Part shown: one piece after another, positions 8,369-16,815 of the stretch
Layout of the letters: each line of letters opens with the position of its first letter
Position numbering within the stretch: position 1 is the stretch's first letter
Assembly: GCF_033880585.1 (NCBI RefSeq)
Contig: NZ_CP137624.1
Location: 1,418,001-1,482,000, forward strand
Source: Lysinibacillus louembei
GTDB taxonomy: Bacteria > Bacillota > Bacilli > Bacillales_A > Planococcaceae
Length of the DNA: 64,000 nucleotides
Reading direction: 5' to 3'
The notes under the pieces: model-generated
Database searches by the model: none
The model's input: only the letters and a program-made list of their open reading frames with translations
What the model was told of the DNA's origin: nothing
Position numbers and translations under genes: made by a program

Positions 8369-8512
8369 ATTATGCTGTAATAAAGTGAAGCTTTTAATAG
8401 GGACTTGTCTCTATTGCTTGTTAGTGGAAAGAATCGAGTAGCTTACATCGTAAAATGGCTTTTTGGTGCAAATGTTTTATTGGATAAGGTGACGATTGAA
8501 AGGGGATTTTTT

Positions 8513-8983
8513 ATGTATCGTACAATAGAGGATTTTTCAAAAGATTGGCATGTCTCTTCAAAAGGAACGCTGAATGTATTCAAAGCGATTACAGATGAAA
8601 AAATGGGCCAACCCATTGTAGAAGGTCACAATACACTAGGTTGGTTAGCGTGGCATTTAGTTGGAGTAGCCGGCGCATTTGGACACTTTGCGGGCTTACA
8701 AATACCTGCTCCTGGACCAGATATGGAGATGCCTAATAATATGGCAGATATTGTTGAAGCATATGAGGCAGTTATTGACGCATACCAAAAGGAAATCGCT
8801 ACATTGTCTGATGAACAGCTGACAGAGGAGGTAGCTGCATTTGGCGGCTCCATGCAACGTGGTGCTCTGTTTAGAGTACTAATCGACCACCAAACACATC
8901 ACCGTGGTCAAATGACAGTATTATTACGTCAAGCAGGCTTAGCTGTGCCACCAGTAATGGGACCAACTGCTGAAATGAGTTAA
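8513..8983 (+). CDS. DinB-like (DUF664/YfiT-type) protein
   Basis: This is a 156-residue four-helix-bundle protein of the DinB/YfiT superfamily. The start is the ATG at 8513 (AGGGGAT upstream); an in-frame upstream extension from 8405 lacks a ribosome site. Metal-binding signatures of the family are visible: a histidine in NTLGWLAWHLVGV near the N-terminal third, and the C-terminal pair in LIDHQTHHRGQMTVLLRQAG. Members bind Ni or Zn, and many are damage-inducible or act as thiol-dependent transferases; the reaction here is unknown. It is followed after 18 bases by the Ogt gene on the same strand and is probably cotranscribed with it. Confidence 0.85.
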   Translation: MYRTIEDFSKDWHVSSKGTLNVFKAITDEKMGQPIVEGHNTLGWLAWHLVGVAGAFGHFAGLQIPAPGPDMEMPNNMADIVEAYEAVIDAYQKEIATLSDEQLTEEVAAFGGSMQRGALFRVLIDHQTHHRGQMTVLLRQAGLAVPPVMGPTAEMS

Positions 8984-9001
8984 CATAATGGGGGTATTCA
9001 A

Positions 9002-9514
9002 ATGTCTAAAAAAATCTATTGGACAAATTTCTGCTATGAAAATATACAATTCGTGATTGCGGCAACAGAACAGGGCTTATGTTACACAGGCTCATTAAAT
9101 GAAAATGAAGAAGAATTGCTTGTATGGGCAAAAAAGCGTTATAAAGATAGCGAAGTAAAAGAAGATGAGCGTAAATTAAAGCCTTACACAGAGCAATTTA
9201 TCGAATATTTTCAAGGGCAAAGACAGCAGTTTGATTTTGCAATAGATTATAAAGGTACCCCTTTCCAAGAAAGTGTATGGAAGGAATTGCAGAAAATTCC
9301 TTATGGAGAAGTCTGTACATATTCAGACATTGCAAGTCGTATTGGAAACCCGAAGGCAGTACGAGCTGTAGGTGGAGCAATTGGAGCAAATCCAGTAATT
9401 ATCGTGATACCATGTCATCGAGTTATTGGGAAAGACGGCTCTTTAACAGGATTTAGCTCAGGTATGGAGCTGAAAAAAGCTTTATTGGTAGTTGAGGGAA
9501 AACTATACGTATAG
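9002..9514 (+). CDS. ogt: Methylated-DNA-protein-cysteine methyltransferase
   Basis: It repairs O6-alkylguanine by suicidal transfer of the alkyl group to a cysteine. The 170-residue protein has the active site IPCHRV with Cys138, the preceding GNPKAVRAVGGAIGANP DNA-binding region and the helix-turn-helix segment IPYGEVCTYSDIASRIG. The N-terminal 80 residues form the usual weakly conserved domain. The gene lies 18 bases after the DinB-like gene, supporting a shared alkylation-repair transcript. Length and motifs are standard for Ogt/YwqB-like bacterial enzymes. Confidence 0.95.
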   Translation: MSKKIYWTNFCYENIQFVIAATEQGLCYTGSLNENEEELLVWAKKRYKDSEVKEDERKLKPYTEQFIEYFQGQRQQFDFAIDYKGTPFQESVWKELQKIPYGEVCTYSDIASRIGNPKAVRAVGGAIGANPVIIVIPCHRVIGKDGSLTGFSSGMELKKALLVVEGKLYV

Positions 9515-9617
9515 CAAAATAATGTTAATTAAGATGGCGCTTTTCACAAATATTTAGATAAAAGTAATGGATTATTCAACAATTGTAGCATTATAGAAAG
9601 CTAAGGAGAGGGTTTTC

Positions 9618-10190
9618 GTGCTAATAAACGACTTTGATCAAAGGCTCCAAGAGGTTAGGCAGTTAATTTTTATTGATGAGAATGATTTTTTACGTGAAAA
9701 ATGTCCAGACACAGACAAGTTATACGCTGCTCTCCGTTTAGGTGATGCTCTTTTACTGCAACCAACGATAGAAAATGATTTAAAGTATAAAACATATCGT
9801 AAAGTTGGTTATTTAAATAGACTAGTAGGATGTATCGCAACATCGTTATATTACTTAAAGGAAGCGTTAGATTATTTTGAGCCAAGGGGCGGAGAAGAGT
9901 ATGTGCTAACGCTTATTAATTATGGAGAAACAATCAAGCATACGAAAGAATATGAAAAATCACTACATATATTTGAACAAGTATTAACATATTGCAATGA
10001 ACATAATTTACCACAGTTTGAGGATAGCGTATGGCAGTTTAAAGGGAAATGTTATTTAGAGCAGGGCGATGTAGCAAGTGCAGAGCGCTGTTTTTATAAA
10101 GCATATACAATCCGTAAAAAGCGCAATGATAAAAAAATGCTTATTCCATCTGAAAATGCCTTGAAATATATCGGTAAAATTAAGCGTTAA
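9618..10190 (+). CDS. Tetratricopeptide-like protein, function unknown
   Basis: This 190-residue protein is likely cytosolic, with helical-pair repeats that read like TPRs: YLNRLVGCIATSLYYLKEAL, then EYVLTLINYGETIKHTKEYE, and WQFKGKCYLEQGDVASAERC followed by FYKAYTIRKK. The start is GTG at 9618 after AAGGAGAGG. Such modules usually mediate protein-protein contacts; no catalytic motif is visible. It stands alone between the ogt gene and a terminator. No specific family was recognised. Confidence 0.7.
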   Translation: MLINDFDQRLQEVRQLIFIDENDFLREKCPDTDKLYAALRLGDALLLQPTIENDLKYKTYRKVGYLNRLVGCIATSLYYLKEALDYFEPRGGEEYVLTLINYGETIKHTKEYEKSLHIFEQVLTYCNEHNLPQFEDSVWQFKGKCYLEQGDVASAERCFYKAYTIRKKRNDKKMLIPSENALKYIGKIKR

Positions 10191-10192
10191 AA

Positions 10193-10242
10193 GGCAGCCT
10201 GACAAGTAGTCAAATGAGCTATTTGCTAGGCTGTCTTTTTTT
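10193..10242 (+). terminator. Rho-independent terminator after the TPR-like gene
   Basis: GGCAGCCT and AGGCTGTC close a longer hairpin with a second internal stem (AAGTAG / CTATTT), followed by TTTTTTT. Confidence 0.85.
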
Positions 10243-10313
10243 ATAATTCAGCCCCTGAAGAATGAGGCATGTTCGCAAAAATCTGGACGCAATTATACGA
10301 AGAGTCAATTGAA

Positions 10314-11081
10314 TTATTTAAAGAAATCATAAGTATTTTTAGCTAATAATGTAATCGTTACAATGATAAATAATATGCGTACATAGCCGCTTCCACGTTT
10401 AATAGCATATTTTGAACCACATATAGCTCCTGCAATTTGTGCTGCTCCCATAATAAGACCATATGCATAATTCATTTGTCCAAGTGACATAAACATCAAC
10501 AATCCGCCAATGTTGCTCCCAAAGTTTAAAAACTTTGCATTGCCTGCTGCTTTTAAAAAATCAAAGCCAATGATAAGAAAGGCAAAAATTAAAAATGAGC
10601 CTGTTCCAGGGCCTAAAAAGCCATCGTAAAAGCCGATAGCAAATAATACAAACAAAAAGGCAATAAGCTTTTTAGTCGATAAGCTTTTATAGGTAGATAG
10701 CTGTCCCCAATCCTTTTTGAAAATTGTATAAATTGCTACAGCAGCTAGCATGACCAGCATTAATGGCTTTAAAACTTCTGGGTTGATTAAATGAACAACC
10801 CATGCTCCAAGCATTGAGCCGAAAAATGATAAAGGAAACCATTTATAAACAGATTTCATATCGAGCTTTCCAGAACGATAAAAGGTAATCGTACTAGTCA
10901 GAGAACCTAAGGAACCTGCAAGCTTATTAGTTGCAACAGCAGAAGCAGGGCTCATTCCTGTAAAAAGCAATGCAGGCAGTGTAATAAGGCCACCCCCACC
11001 AACAACAGAGTCAACGAATGCGGCTAAAAAGCCGAAGAAAATTAAAATAATAATTAGTGAAATATCTAAATCAAAGGGCAT
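10314..11081 (-). CDS. TauE/SafE (TSUP) family membrane transporter
   Basis: This 255-residue, strongly hydrophobic protein has about eight membrane segments. The two TSUP half-repeats are visible: FGFLAAFVDSVVGGGGLITL with PALLFTGMSPASAVATNKLA near the N-terminus, and GFYDGFLGPGTGSFLIFAF in the second half. Family members export sulfite, sulfoacetate or other organosulfonate anions, or import sulfur compounds; substrate cannot be told. It is a single gene, convergent with the upstream TPR-like gene, starting at the ATG at 11081 with AGAAGG upstream. Confidence 0.9.
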   Translation of the reverse strand: MPFDLDISLIIILIFFGFLAAFVDSVVGGGGLITLPALLFTGMSPASAVATNKLAGSLGSLTSTITFYRSGKLDMKSVYKWFPLSFFGSMLGAWVVHLINPEVLKPLMLVMLAAVAIYTIFKKDWGQLSTYKSLSTKKLIAFLFVLFAIGFYDGFLGPGTGSFLIFAFLIIGFDFLKAAGNAKFLNFGSNIGGLLMFMSLGQMNYAYGLIMGAAQIAGAICGSKYAIKRGSGYVRILFIIVTITLLAKNTYDFFK

Positions 11082-11179
11082 TGTTCAACCTTCTTTCTAT
11101 TGTACAATTGAATCGTACCTGAAAATAGCTCATCATCACAACAATATTTTGCTATAGTAAAAAGGTGAGGTGAAAGTGA

Positions 11180-11866
11180 TTGAAAAAATATCAACATTTA
11201 TTATTTGATTTAGATGACACATTACTCGATTTTGGAGCGGCAGAGGATTTGGCACTGCATCGTTTATTTGAGGAGCAAAAAATTCCTTTAACTGAAGAGG
11301 TAGAAGAAAAATACCGTCAAATTAATAGCAGCTTATGGACACAATTTGAGCATGGCGAAATTACACGTGATGAAGTGATTACGACGCGCTTTGCTAAATT
11401 ATTTGCAGCATACGATCAAGGAGTTGATGGGGTACTATTTGATACGAAATATCGCAATTATTTAGCGGAAAGCAAAGTGTTTGTGAAGGGAGCATGGGAG
11501 ATTGTCAATGAGCTAGCGCGTCAATTTGATTTATATTTAGTGACCAATGGTGTATCTGTAACTCAATATAAACGTTTGCAAGTAACGGGATTAGCTCCAT
11601 TTTTTAAAAATGTCTTCGTATCTGAGGATACAGGCTATCAAAAGCCAATGAAAGGCTATTTTGATTATGTATTTGAACGTATTCCCAATTTCCGCATAGA
11701 AGAGGCATTGATTATTGGTGACTCTTTTTCGGCAGATATAGTAGGCGGTATTCAGGCAGGTATCGACACTTGCTGGTTCAACCAGCATGGCAAAGCGCCA
11801 GTTGAAAATTACAAACCTACATATGAAATAGCAGAGTTACAGCAGCTAGCGAAAATTTTATTATAA
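11180..11866 (+). CDS. HAD-superfamily pyrimidine nucleotidase, YjjG/YfnB type
   Basis: This 228-residue phosphatase has the four HAD motifs in order: motif I LLFDLDDTLLDF near residues 7-18 (nucleophile Asp in FDLDD), motif II LVTNGVS, motif III Lys in GYQKPMKGYFDYVF, and motif IV IIGDSFSADIVGGIQAGID. The cap is a type C1 helical bundle. The YjjG/YfnB branch dephosphorylates nucleoside 5'-monophosphates, notably non-canonical pyrimidines. The start codon is TTG at 11180 after AGGTGAGG. It is divergent from the TSUP gene, with 98 bases between them, and ends in a strong terminator. Confidence 0.88.
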   Translation: MKKYQHLLFDLDDTLLDFGAAEDLALHRLFEEQKIPLTEEVEEKYRQINSSLWTQFEHGEITRDEVITTRFAKLFAAYDQGVDGVLFDTKYRNYLAESKVFVKGAWEIVNELARQFDLYLVTNGVSVTQYKRLQVTGLAPFFKNVFVSEDTGYQKPMKGYFDYVFERIPNFRIEEALIIGDSFSADIVGGIQAGIDTCWFNQHGKAPVENYKPTYEIAELQQLAKILL

Positions 11867-11912
11867 AAAAGTCGATGTACACCAAAAGCTTTGGTATGTA
11901 CATCGATTTTTT
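11864..11912 (+). terminator. Rho-independent terminator after the HAD gene
   Basis: AAAAAGTCGATGTACACCA pairs with TGGTATGTACATCGATTTTTT around AAAGCTT. The A/T flanks make it usable in both directions. Confidence 0.85.
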
Positions 11913-11969
11913 AGTTTCGATTACAATATAAAACACTGTAATGTTTTTGATTTTCTTTGTAGTTCGTAG

Positions 11970-12119
11970 TTTATTATTTTCATCTTTGTCACCGCATATG
12001 AGCAAGCTGTGCCGCAAATTGAGCAGATGCCTGTACAGTTTGATGCTGCGGTGGTGATTTTGATTCAAGTAGCCATAAAGAAGAGTAGTAGGCATCTGAA
12101 ATCGCAATTAGATACATGA
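11970..12119 (+). pseudogene. Possible remnant of a coding region
   Basis: Between the HAD terminator and the ABC permease gene there are about 300 bases without an intact gene. One plus-strand frame reads AYEQAVPQIEQMPVQF then DAAVVILIQVAIKK, ending at TGA 12117-12119. This has protein-like composition, but no start codon or ribosome site and no recognisable family. It may be the tail of a decayed gene. The overlapping 96-codon minus-strand frame is less protein-like. Confidence 0.25.
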
Positions 12120-12221
12120 TAAATAATAAATATTTGGTTCAATGATTCAACAAAAATTTCTCCTTATATTTGAAAATTGGTGCCCTAATTATTGTACGGC
12201 TATCGTAACAAAAGGTTTCAA

Positions 12222-12902
12222 TTAATCTACCATGCGTTTTTTACAAAGGATAATTGCCACAACCCAAGCGAGGATTGTCCATAGTGCAATACCAATTAAC
12301 GGTATAACCATTTCACCTTGAGCTAAGTCGGCTAATTGTGTACTTGGCAGCCATTTAGCGATTTTTAGGAATTCAAAACGTTCGGATAACATCATAACAA
12401 ATGGACCGAATGGGAAAATAATAGCAACTGGTAATATCGTAAATGTTGTTTCCAATGTTGACTTAGCAAATAAGCCACAAATTGTGCCTAAAGCTGCATA
12501 AAATAATATGGAAAGAAACATCGCAACGATAGAGGCAATGCTTGGCATATAGTCAACAACATAGCAACAAACAGCAATAACGATAGCAGATATAGCTGAA
12601 ACTAACGCACTTTTACCAATTAAAATATCTGCAAGTGAGGCAGGGGAAAGCAATAAGCTACGCAGTGTATTGCGTTCCTTTTCCTCGGCAATCAGAGCAG
12701 CTTGCACAAAGGCTGTTACCATACCGAAAGTGAAGGCAAGCGGGAACAATAGTTGTTGTGCTGGTTCTACCCCATCCATTCTATATAAAAATGCCATAAT
12801 GATTGGGAAAAATACCATGATTGAAATCGCATAGTTGCGAGAAAACTCCTTGTAATCCTTCATAAAAATGGCTTGAATACGTGTAATTGAAATGTTCATC
12901 AT
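12222..12902 (-). CDS. ABC-2 type transporter permease
   Basis: This 226-residue integral membrane protein has about six membrane helices (for example ISIMVFFPIIMAFLY, ALIAEEKERNTLRSLLLSPA as the cytoplasmic loop, then SAISAIVIAVCCYVVDYM). The loop EEKERNTLRSLLLSP is characteristic of the ABC2 membrane family (compare DrrB/CcmB/NatB-like). It pairs with the ATPase encoded directly upstream; their reading frames overlap by four bases (ATGA), so they are translationally coupled. The transporter most likely exports a hydrophobic compound, drug or peptide; substrate unknown. Confidence 0.88.
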   Translation of the reverse strand: MMNISITRIQAIFMKDYKEFSRNYAISIMVFFPIIMAFLYRMDGVEPAQQLLFPLAFTFGMVTAFVQAALIAEEKERNTLRSLLLSPASLADILIGKSALVSAISAIVIAVCCYVVDYMPSIASIVAMFLSILFYAALGTICGLFAKSTLETTFTILPVAIIFPFGPFVMMLSERFEFLKIAKWLPSTQLADLAQGEMVIPLIGIALWTILAWVVAIILCKKRMVD

Positions 12903-13747
12903 TGTAAGTCACTCCCTGTTATTTTCATAAAAATATCGCCTAAAGTCGGTTCGTTTGAAAAGATGCGAGCAATTTGATTATTTGCCATCCAATTGTGTAC
13001 AATTTGAGCATTTTGCGCTTCGTTTTTAATCACATGAGATGAGCCATCGACCAGTTCAACCGTGATTGTTTGCTCGCTATATTGCTCCTTTAATTGCTTT
13101 GGTGTGCCGATTGCTTGAATCGCACCTTTATTTAAAAAAGCAACACGATGGCACAGTGTTTCAGCTTCTTGCATATCATGCGTTGTTAAAAAGATGGTTG
13201 TACCTAGCTCATTTAAAGCGCGCAACCCTTTGTAAATATGGGCTGTGTTGACAGGGTCTAATGCAGAAGTTGGCTCATCTAAAAATAGAAGCTCTGGTTT
13301 ATGCAAAATGGCTCTTGCTAATAAAACCCGCTGTGTCATTCCCTTTGATAACATATTTACTTTTTTCTTGTGCTCGCCATATAAATTGACAAATTCAAGC
13401 GCTTCTTTAATAGCTGTTGTTGGGACATCATATAGCTTGCAATAGAGCGCTAAATTTTCCTCGATTGATAAACGTGTATAAAGACCACTGTTATCCGTTA
13501 AAATTCCAAATTTTTTCCTATTTTCGCTGTTTTGCATTGCACTAACAGGCATATTGAACACATTTGCTTCACCACCATCTTTATGGAGCTGTGCTGTTAA
13601 AACTTTAATTGTAGTTGTTTTGCCAGAACCACTTGGACCTAAGAAGCCAAAAATTTCCCCTTTTTGAATAGAAAATGTTACATCTGCTAAAGCGTTTGAT
13701 TGTTGGAATGCCTTTTTTAAATGATGAACATCAATAATTGTTGTCAT
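12899..13747 (-). CDS. ABC exporter ATP-binding protein
   Basis: This 282-residue nucleotide-binding subunit contains Walker A GPSGSGKTT near residue 36, the signature MLSKGMTQRVLLARAI (a SKGM variant of LSGGQ), Walker B LLFLDEPTSALDP and the switch His in LTTHDMQEAE. Its C-terminal 65 residues form the extension common in DrrA/CcmA-like exporters. It energises the ABC-2 permease encoded next. A LytTR regulator gene lies 146 bases upstream on the same strand, suggesting a regulated export unit. Confidence 0.92.
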   Translation of the reverse strand: MTTIIDVHHLKKAFQQSNALADVTFSIQKGEIFGFLGPSGSGKTTTIKVLTAQLHKDGGEANVFNMPVSAMQNSENRKKFGILTDNSGLYTRLSIEENLALYCKLYDVPTTAIKEALEFVNLYGEHKKKVNMLSKGMTQRVLLARAILHKPELLFLDEPTSALDPVNTAHIYKGLRALNELGTTIFLTTHDMQEAETLCHRVAFLNKGAIQAIGTPKQLKEQYSEQTITVELVDGSSHVIKNEAQNAQIVHNWMANNQIARIFSNEPTLGDIFMKITGSDLQ

Positions 13748-13893
13748 ATCGTATTTCCCCTCCGTATTCGTTATGCCTTAAATATAATGCAAGATTAGAA
13801 GCATCGCATTCATTTCGTGACGAAAAGAGGGGAAATAAAGGTGATTGGAGCTATATGAGGATAAATGGAGCAAATTATTTCCCCGGAAATTCG

Positions 13894-14835
13894 CTAAATT
13901 CCGATAAGCTCTTTTAATGTGGCGAGTTTATTTTTAGATAAAGGGACTGTTGTTTTTGTTGTTGTATGAATGGATAAGCTATAGCTATTTTTTGTCCAAG
14001 TAATAATTTCACGTACCTTTTGTAAATTGACAATATATGAACGATGACAGCGAAAGAAGCCTAAAGGTAAAAGACGCTGTTCAAGCTCTGTTAAAGTTAA
14101 TGAACAAGGATATGCTTCACCTGCTACATAAATAGAAACATCGCCCTCCACACTTTCTATATAGTCAATTTCAGGTGGATTAAATAAAATAATTTTGTCA
14201 TTTTTCTTTGTTGGGATTTTCTCGATTTTGATCGGAGAAAATGAAGCAATGTCGTTTGGTGTTGTATCTTGTCCCACAACATCTAATAAACATAAGCCCT
14301 GCGCATCTAAACGATTCGTTTCGTGACACGAAATAAATAAATCCTCTAAATTATTAGATAGCAATAAAAGCATTTTTTGTGTCATTTTTTCAAATAATTG
14401 TACTGTTAATTGTTTTGAAAAATCCTCCATATTTTGTAGAGGTTCTTCCACAACAATAATTGAGGCAGGTGTTAAATAAAGCTTTAAATAATGAAGTAAT
14501 TGACGATTACTATTGGATAATTGATGGACTTTCATTTTTTGGAAATCAGTTAAATGAATAAGCTGCAATAATGCTTCCGTCGTTTCAGCGGAATTAAATA
14601 GCTTTTTGAAAAAGGCAACATGCTCCTTTACTGTTAAACGATCATACAAATTATCATCTTTTAAATGGATATAGCTATTTGGTAGTTTCATCAACATCTT
14701 TAATACATATTGTATTTTTGCTTGGTCTGTATAAATACCCATAATAAACTCTGGATGGTATGGAATTGCTAACGAAGGGCAAATAATATTGCCAGCTTCA
14801 ACATAAGCAGGAATATCGATTGTTGTTGTGTGCAT
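13894..14835 (-). CDS. LytTR-family regulator fused to a degenerate ABC-ATPase-like domain
   Basis: This 313-residue protein ends in a LytTR DNA-binding domain (about 213-313) with the hallmark FFRCHRSYIVNLQKVREI and a PLSKNKLATLKEL tail. In place of a receiver domain, residues 1-200 look like a decayed ABC ATPase: LTVKEHVAFFKKLF (the usual region before the helical domain), HQLSNSNRQLLHYLKLYL where LSGGQ..R would be, and IIVVEEPLQNME at the Walker B position. No Walker A is present (GIYTDQAK sits where the P-loop would be). It probably senses a ligand or the neighbouring transporter rather than hydrolysing ATP. It is encoded just upstream of the ABC exporter, its likely target. Confidence 0.85.
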   Translation of the reverse strand: MHTTTIDIPAYVEAGNIICPSLAIPYHPEFIMGIYTDQAKIQYVLKMLMKLPNSYIHLKDDNLYDRLTVKEHVAFFKKLFNSAETTEALLQLIHLTDFQKMKVHQLSNSNRQLLHYLKLYLTPASIIVVEEPLQNMEDFSKQLTVQLFEKMTQKMLLLLSNNLEDLFISCHETNRLDAQGLCLLDVVGQDTTPNDIASFSPIKIEKIPTKKNDKIILFNPPEIDYIESVEGDVSIYVAGEAYPCSLTLTELEQRLLPLGFFRCHRSYIVNLQKVREIITWTKNSYSLSIHTTTKTTVPLSKNKLATLKELIGI

Positions 14836-14933
14836 GGAAAAACCTCACTTTTAGTAAGCTAATCTTATTATATAATAGAGAAGAGCATGTTAAAATAAAT
14901 AGTTAATGCTGAAAGTAAAGGAAGTGCTATATA

Positions 14934-15566
14934 ATGACACCATTTTTAACAGTTGCAGAAGTTCGTTTAATTGAGCAGCAGCTAATGAAAATTGTAAATG
15001 CCAAGGCCTCGTCAAAGGATGCCAATATATTGGCGACAGTAAGAGAGCTTGCAATGGCTACATTGAATGAAAAATTGCCACTTGGAGAAGACAAGGAGAC
15101 GCTATTAAAAGCTGCTGAGGCTGTAGAGGATCGACTAGATGTCACATTATTTCTAGAAAATTTGCATGTTTATACGATTCCATTTAAAGCAATTTCAGAA
15201 AAAGGGATTGAAAAACTATTTAAAAAAGAGAAAAAGCTAAAAATGCCTAAGTTAGATGAAGTGAACTGGAAGGGCATTAGCTATTTATCATGGCAAGATA
15301 TCGGCACACATCGTCAATATATGATTATTGAGAGAGAAGGGCAGTTTACAGGCTTGAAGGGAACAGTAAGTGGCACGAATGCGAAAGGTATTTGTGCGAT
15401 TTGTAATGAGCATTCAGATGTCCACCTGTTTACAGCGAAAGTAAAGGGACAGGCTGATGCCTATAAATCATATAGCCAATATATTTGTGATGATGTGGAG
15501 AAATGTAATCATCGCATTAAAGATTATGAACGACTTGTTCAATTTGTTGAAAATAACTTGGTTTAA
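14934..15566 (+). CDS. FusB/FusC-type EF-G-binding protein
   Basis: This 210-residue protein has the two-domain layout of the FusB family: a helical N-terminal half (FLTVAEVRLIEQQLMKIV onward) and a C-terminal zinc-binding domain with Cys154-x2-Cys157 and Cys185-x5-Cys191 (CAICNEH and YICDDVEKCNH), then RIKDYERLVQFV. Characterised members bind elongation factor G and free it from fusidic-acid-stalled ribosomes, giving low-level fusidic acid resistance. Chromosomal homologues are common in Listeria and bacilli. A multidrug-type MFS gene follows after 15 bases on the same strand. Resistance activity here is an inference from the family. Confidence 0.88.
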   Translation: MTPFLTVAEVRLIEQQLMKIVNAKASSKDANILATVRELAMATLNEKLPLGEDKETLLKAAEAVEDRLDVTLFLENLHVYTIPFKAISEKGIEKLFKKEKKLKMPKLDEVNWKGISYLSWQDIGTHRQYMIIEREGQFTGLKGTVSGTNAKGICAICNEHSDVHLFTAKVKGQADAYKSYSQYICDDVEKCNHRIKDYERLVQFVENNLV

Positions 15567-15581
15567 ATAAGGAGATACGTG

Positions 15582-16745
15582 ATGAATAAAGCTATTCTTT
15601 TACTCGTATCCGTGCAATTCTTTGTTTATGTAGGATTCGGTTTAATTATTCCTGTTTTACCAGAGGTCATTGTCCAGCAAGGCTTTCATCCAATGCATGT
15701 CGGGGGCTTACTGACAATTTATTCACTTGCAAGCTTTTTTACAGCCCCTTTATGGGGACGTTTATCTGATAAAGTAGGGCGTAAAAAATTAATTTTAGTA
15801 GGCTTGCTTGGTTTTAGCTTAAGCTTTATGCTAGTTTCCATATTTATTGATTCATTGCCAATGCTTTATGCTTCACGTGTTGTGGGGGGCTTGTTTTCAG
15901 GTGCATTGTATACAGCCGTAACAGGCTTTATTGGCGATATTTCAAATGAGGACAACCGCAATAAATATATGGGCTTTATGGGAATGTCGATTGGGTTAGG
16001 CTTTATTTTTGGTCCAGCAATCGGTGGTTTACTTGGAGAAATTAGCGTACGGATGCCATTTACTGTATCGGCGATTTTAATTTTTGCGCTATTCTTTTAT
16101 GCTTTAGCTATATTGAAGGAGCCGGAAACATATCGCAAGACAGAGGGGCGCGTCATTATTCCGCTGGCTGCTGGCAAGCTATTTAGCTATCGCATCCGCT
16201 ATTTATTTATCTTTTCGTTTTCAGTGACATTTTTATTAGCGGGTGTTGAATCGACATTGCAGCTATTCCAAATGGATGCGATTCAAATTACCTCTGCGCA
16301 AATTGGCTCGCTATTTTTATTTAGTGGCTTTGTCGACTTTTTCATTCAAGGAATGGTCGTGCGCAAAGTAAAGGATGGACAAGAACCAAAGTGGTTAATG
16401 CTGGCACAAATTATTACAGCAATCGGCTTATTGATGCTACCATTTACGAATAGCTTAGCCTTTGCTGGTGTCGCATTATGTGTATTTACAGCAGGCAATG
16501 CACTTGCCAGAACGTTAAATACATCGCTTGCCTCGAAGGAGTCTGGCGGAATGTATGGCACTGCTGCGGGAGTTATTTATTCAATGGATAGCTTAGGGCG
16601 CATTATCGGGCCATTATTTTTCACATGGCTGCTGACAATGGAAGGTGGAAAAACATATTATTTATCAGCAAGTATTGCGGTTGCCAGCATCATGCTGTTG
16701 TGGGTTTTTACAAAAAGTGTGAAGTCTTTAAGGCAAGCAAAATAG
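15582..16745 (+). CDS. MFS transporter, drug/H+ antiporter-like
   Basis: This 387-residue protein has about twelve membrane helices. Motif A is clear in the loop between helices 2 and 3 (LWGRLSDKVGRKKLILVG), and a motif C-like Gly/Pro segment follows (GLGFIFGPAIGGLLGE), which is the antiporter motif of drug exporters of the TetA/Bmr group. The ATG at 15582 fits the AAGGAGA ribosome site better than the GTG three bases earlier. It is cotranscribed with the FusB-type gene 15 bases upstream, so the pair may form an antibiotic-tolerance unit. Substrate unknown. Confidence 0.88.
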   Translation: MNKAILLLVSVQFFVYVGFGLIIPVLPEVIVQQGFHPMHVGGLLTIYSLASFFTAPLWGRLSDKVGRKKLILVGLLGFSLSFMLVSIFIDSLPMLYASRVVGGLFSGALYTAVTGFIGDISNEDNRNKYMGFMGMSIGLGFIFGPAIGGLLGEISVRMPFTVSAILIFALFFYALAILKEPETYRKTEGRVIIPLAAGKLFSYRIRYLFIFSFSVTFLLAGVESTLQLFQMDAIQITSAQIGSLFLFSGFVDFFIQGMVVRKVKDGQEPKWLMLAQIITAIGLLMLPFTNSLAFAGVALCVFTAGNALARTLNTSLASKESGGMYGTAAGVIYSMDSLGRIIGPLFFTWLLTMEGGKTYYLSASIAVASIMLLWVFTKSVKSLRQAK

Positions 16746-16776
16746 GGCTACTAAAAAAGTAGTCCTATTGTTTTTG
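16741..16776 (+). terminator. Rho-independent terminator after the MFS gene
   Basis: AATAGGGCTACT (16741-16752) and AGTAGTCCTATT (16758-16769), then GTTTTT. Confidence 0.85.
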
Positions 16777-16786
16777 GATTAGTACC

Positions 16787-16815
16787 TTGCATTGAACAAT
16801 AGTAGATGCTATACT
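16787..16815 (+). promoter_or_regulatory. Sigma-A promoter of the PadR/HAAS operon
   Basis: TTGCAT (16787-16792), 17-base spacer, TATACT (16810-16815). The -10 is buried in inverted TAGTAG/CTACTA elements. Confidence 0.7.

Noticed and set aside
11817-12107. 96-codon minus-strand ORF over the HAD terminator
   Set aside because: It runs through the terminator hairpin, has no ribosome site and its composition is poor; not treated as a gene.
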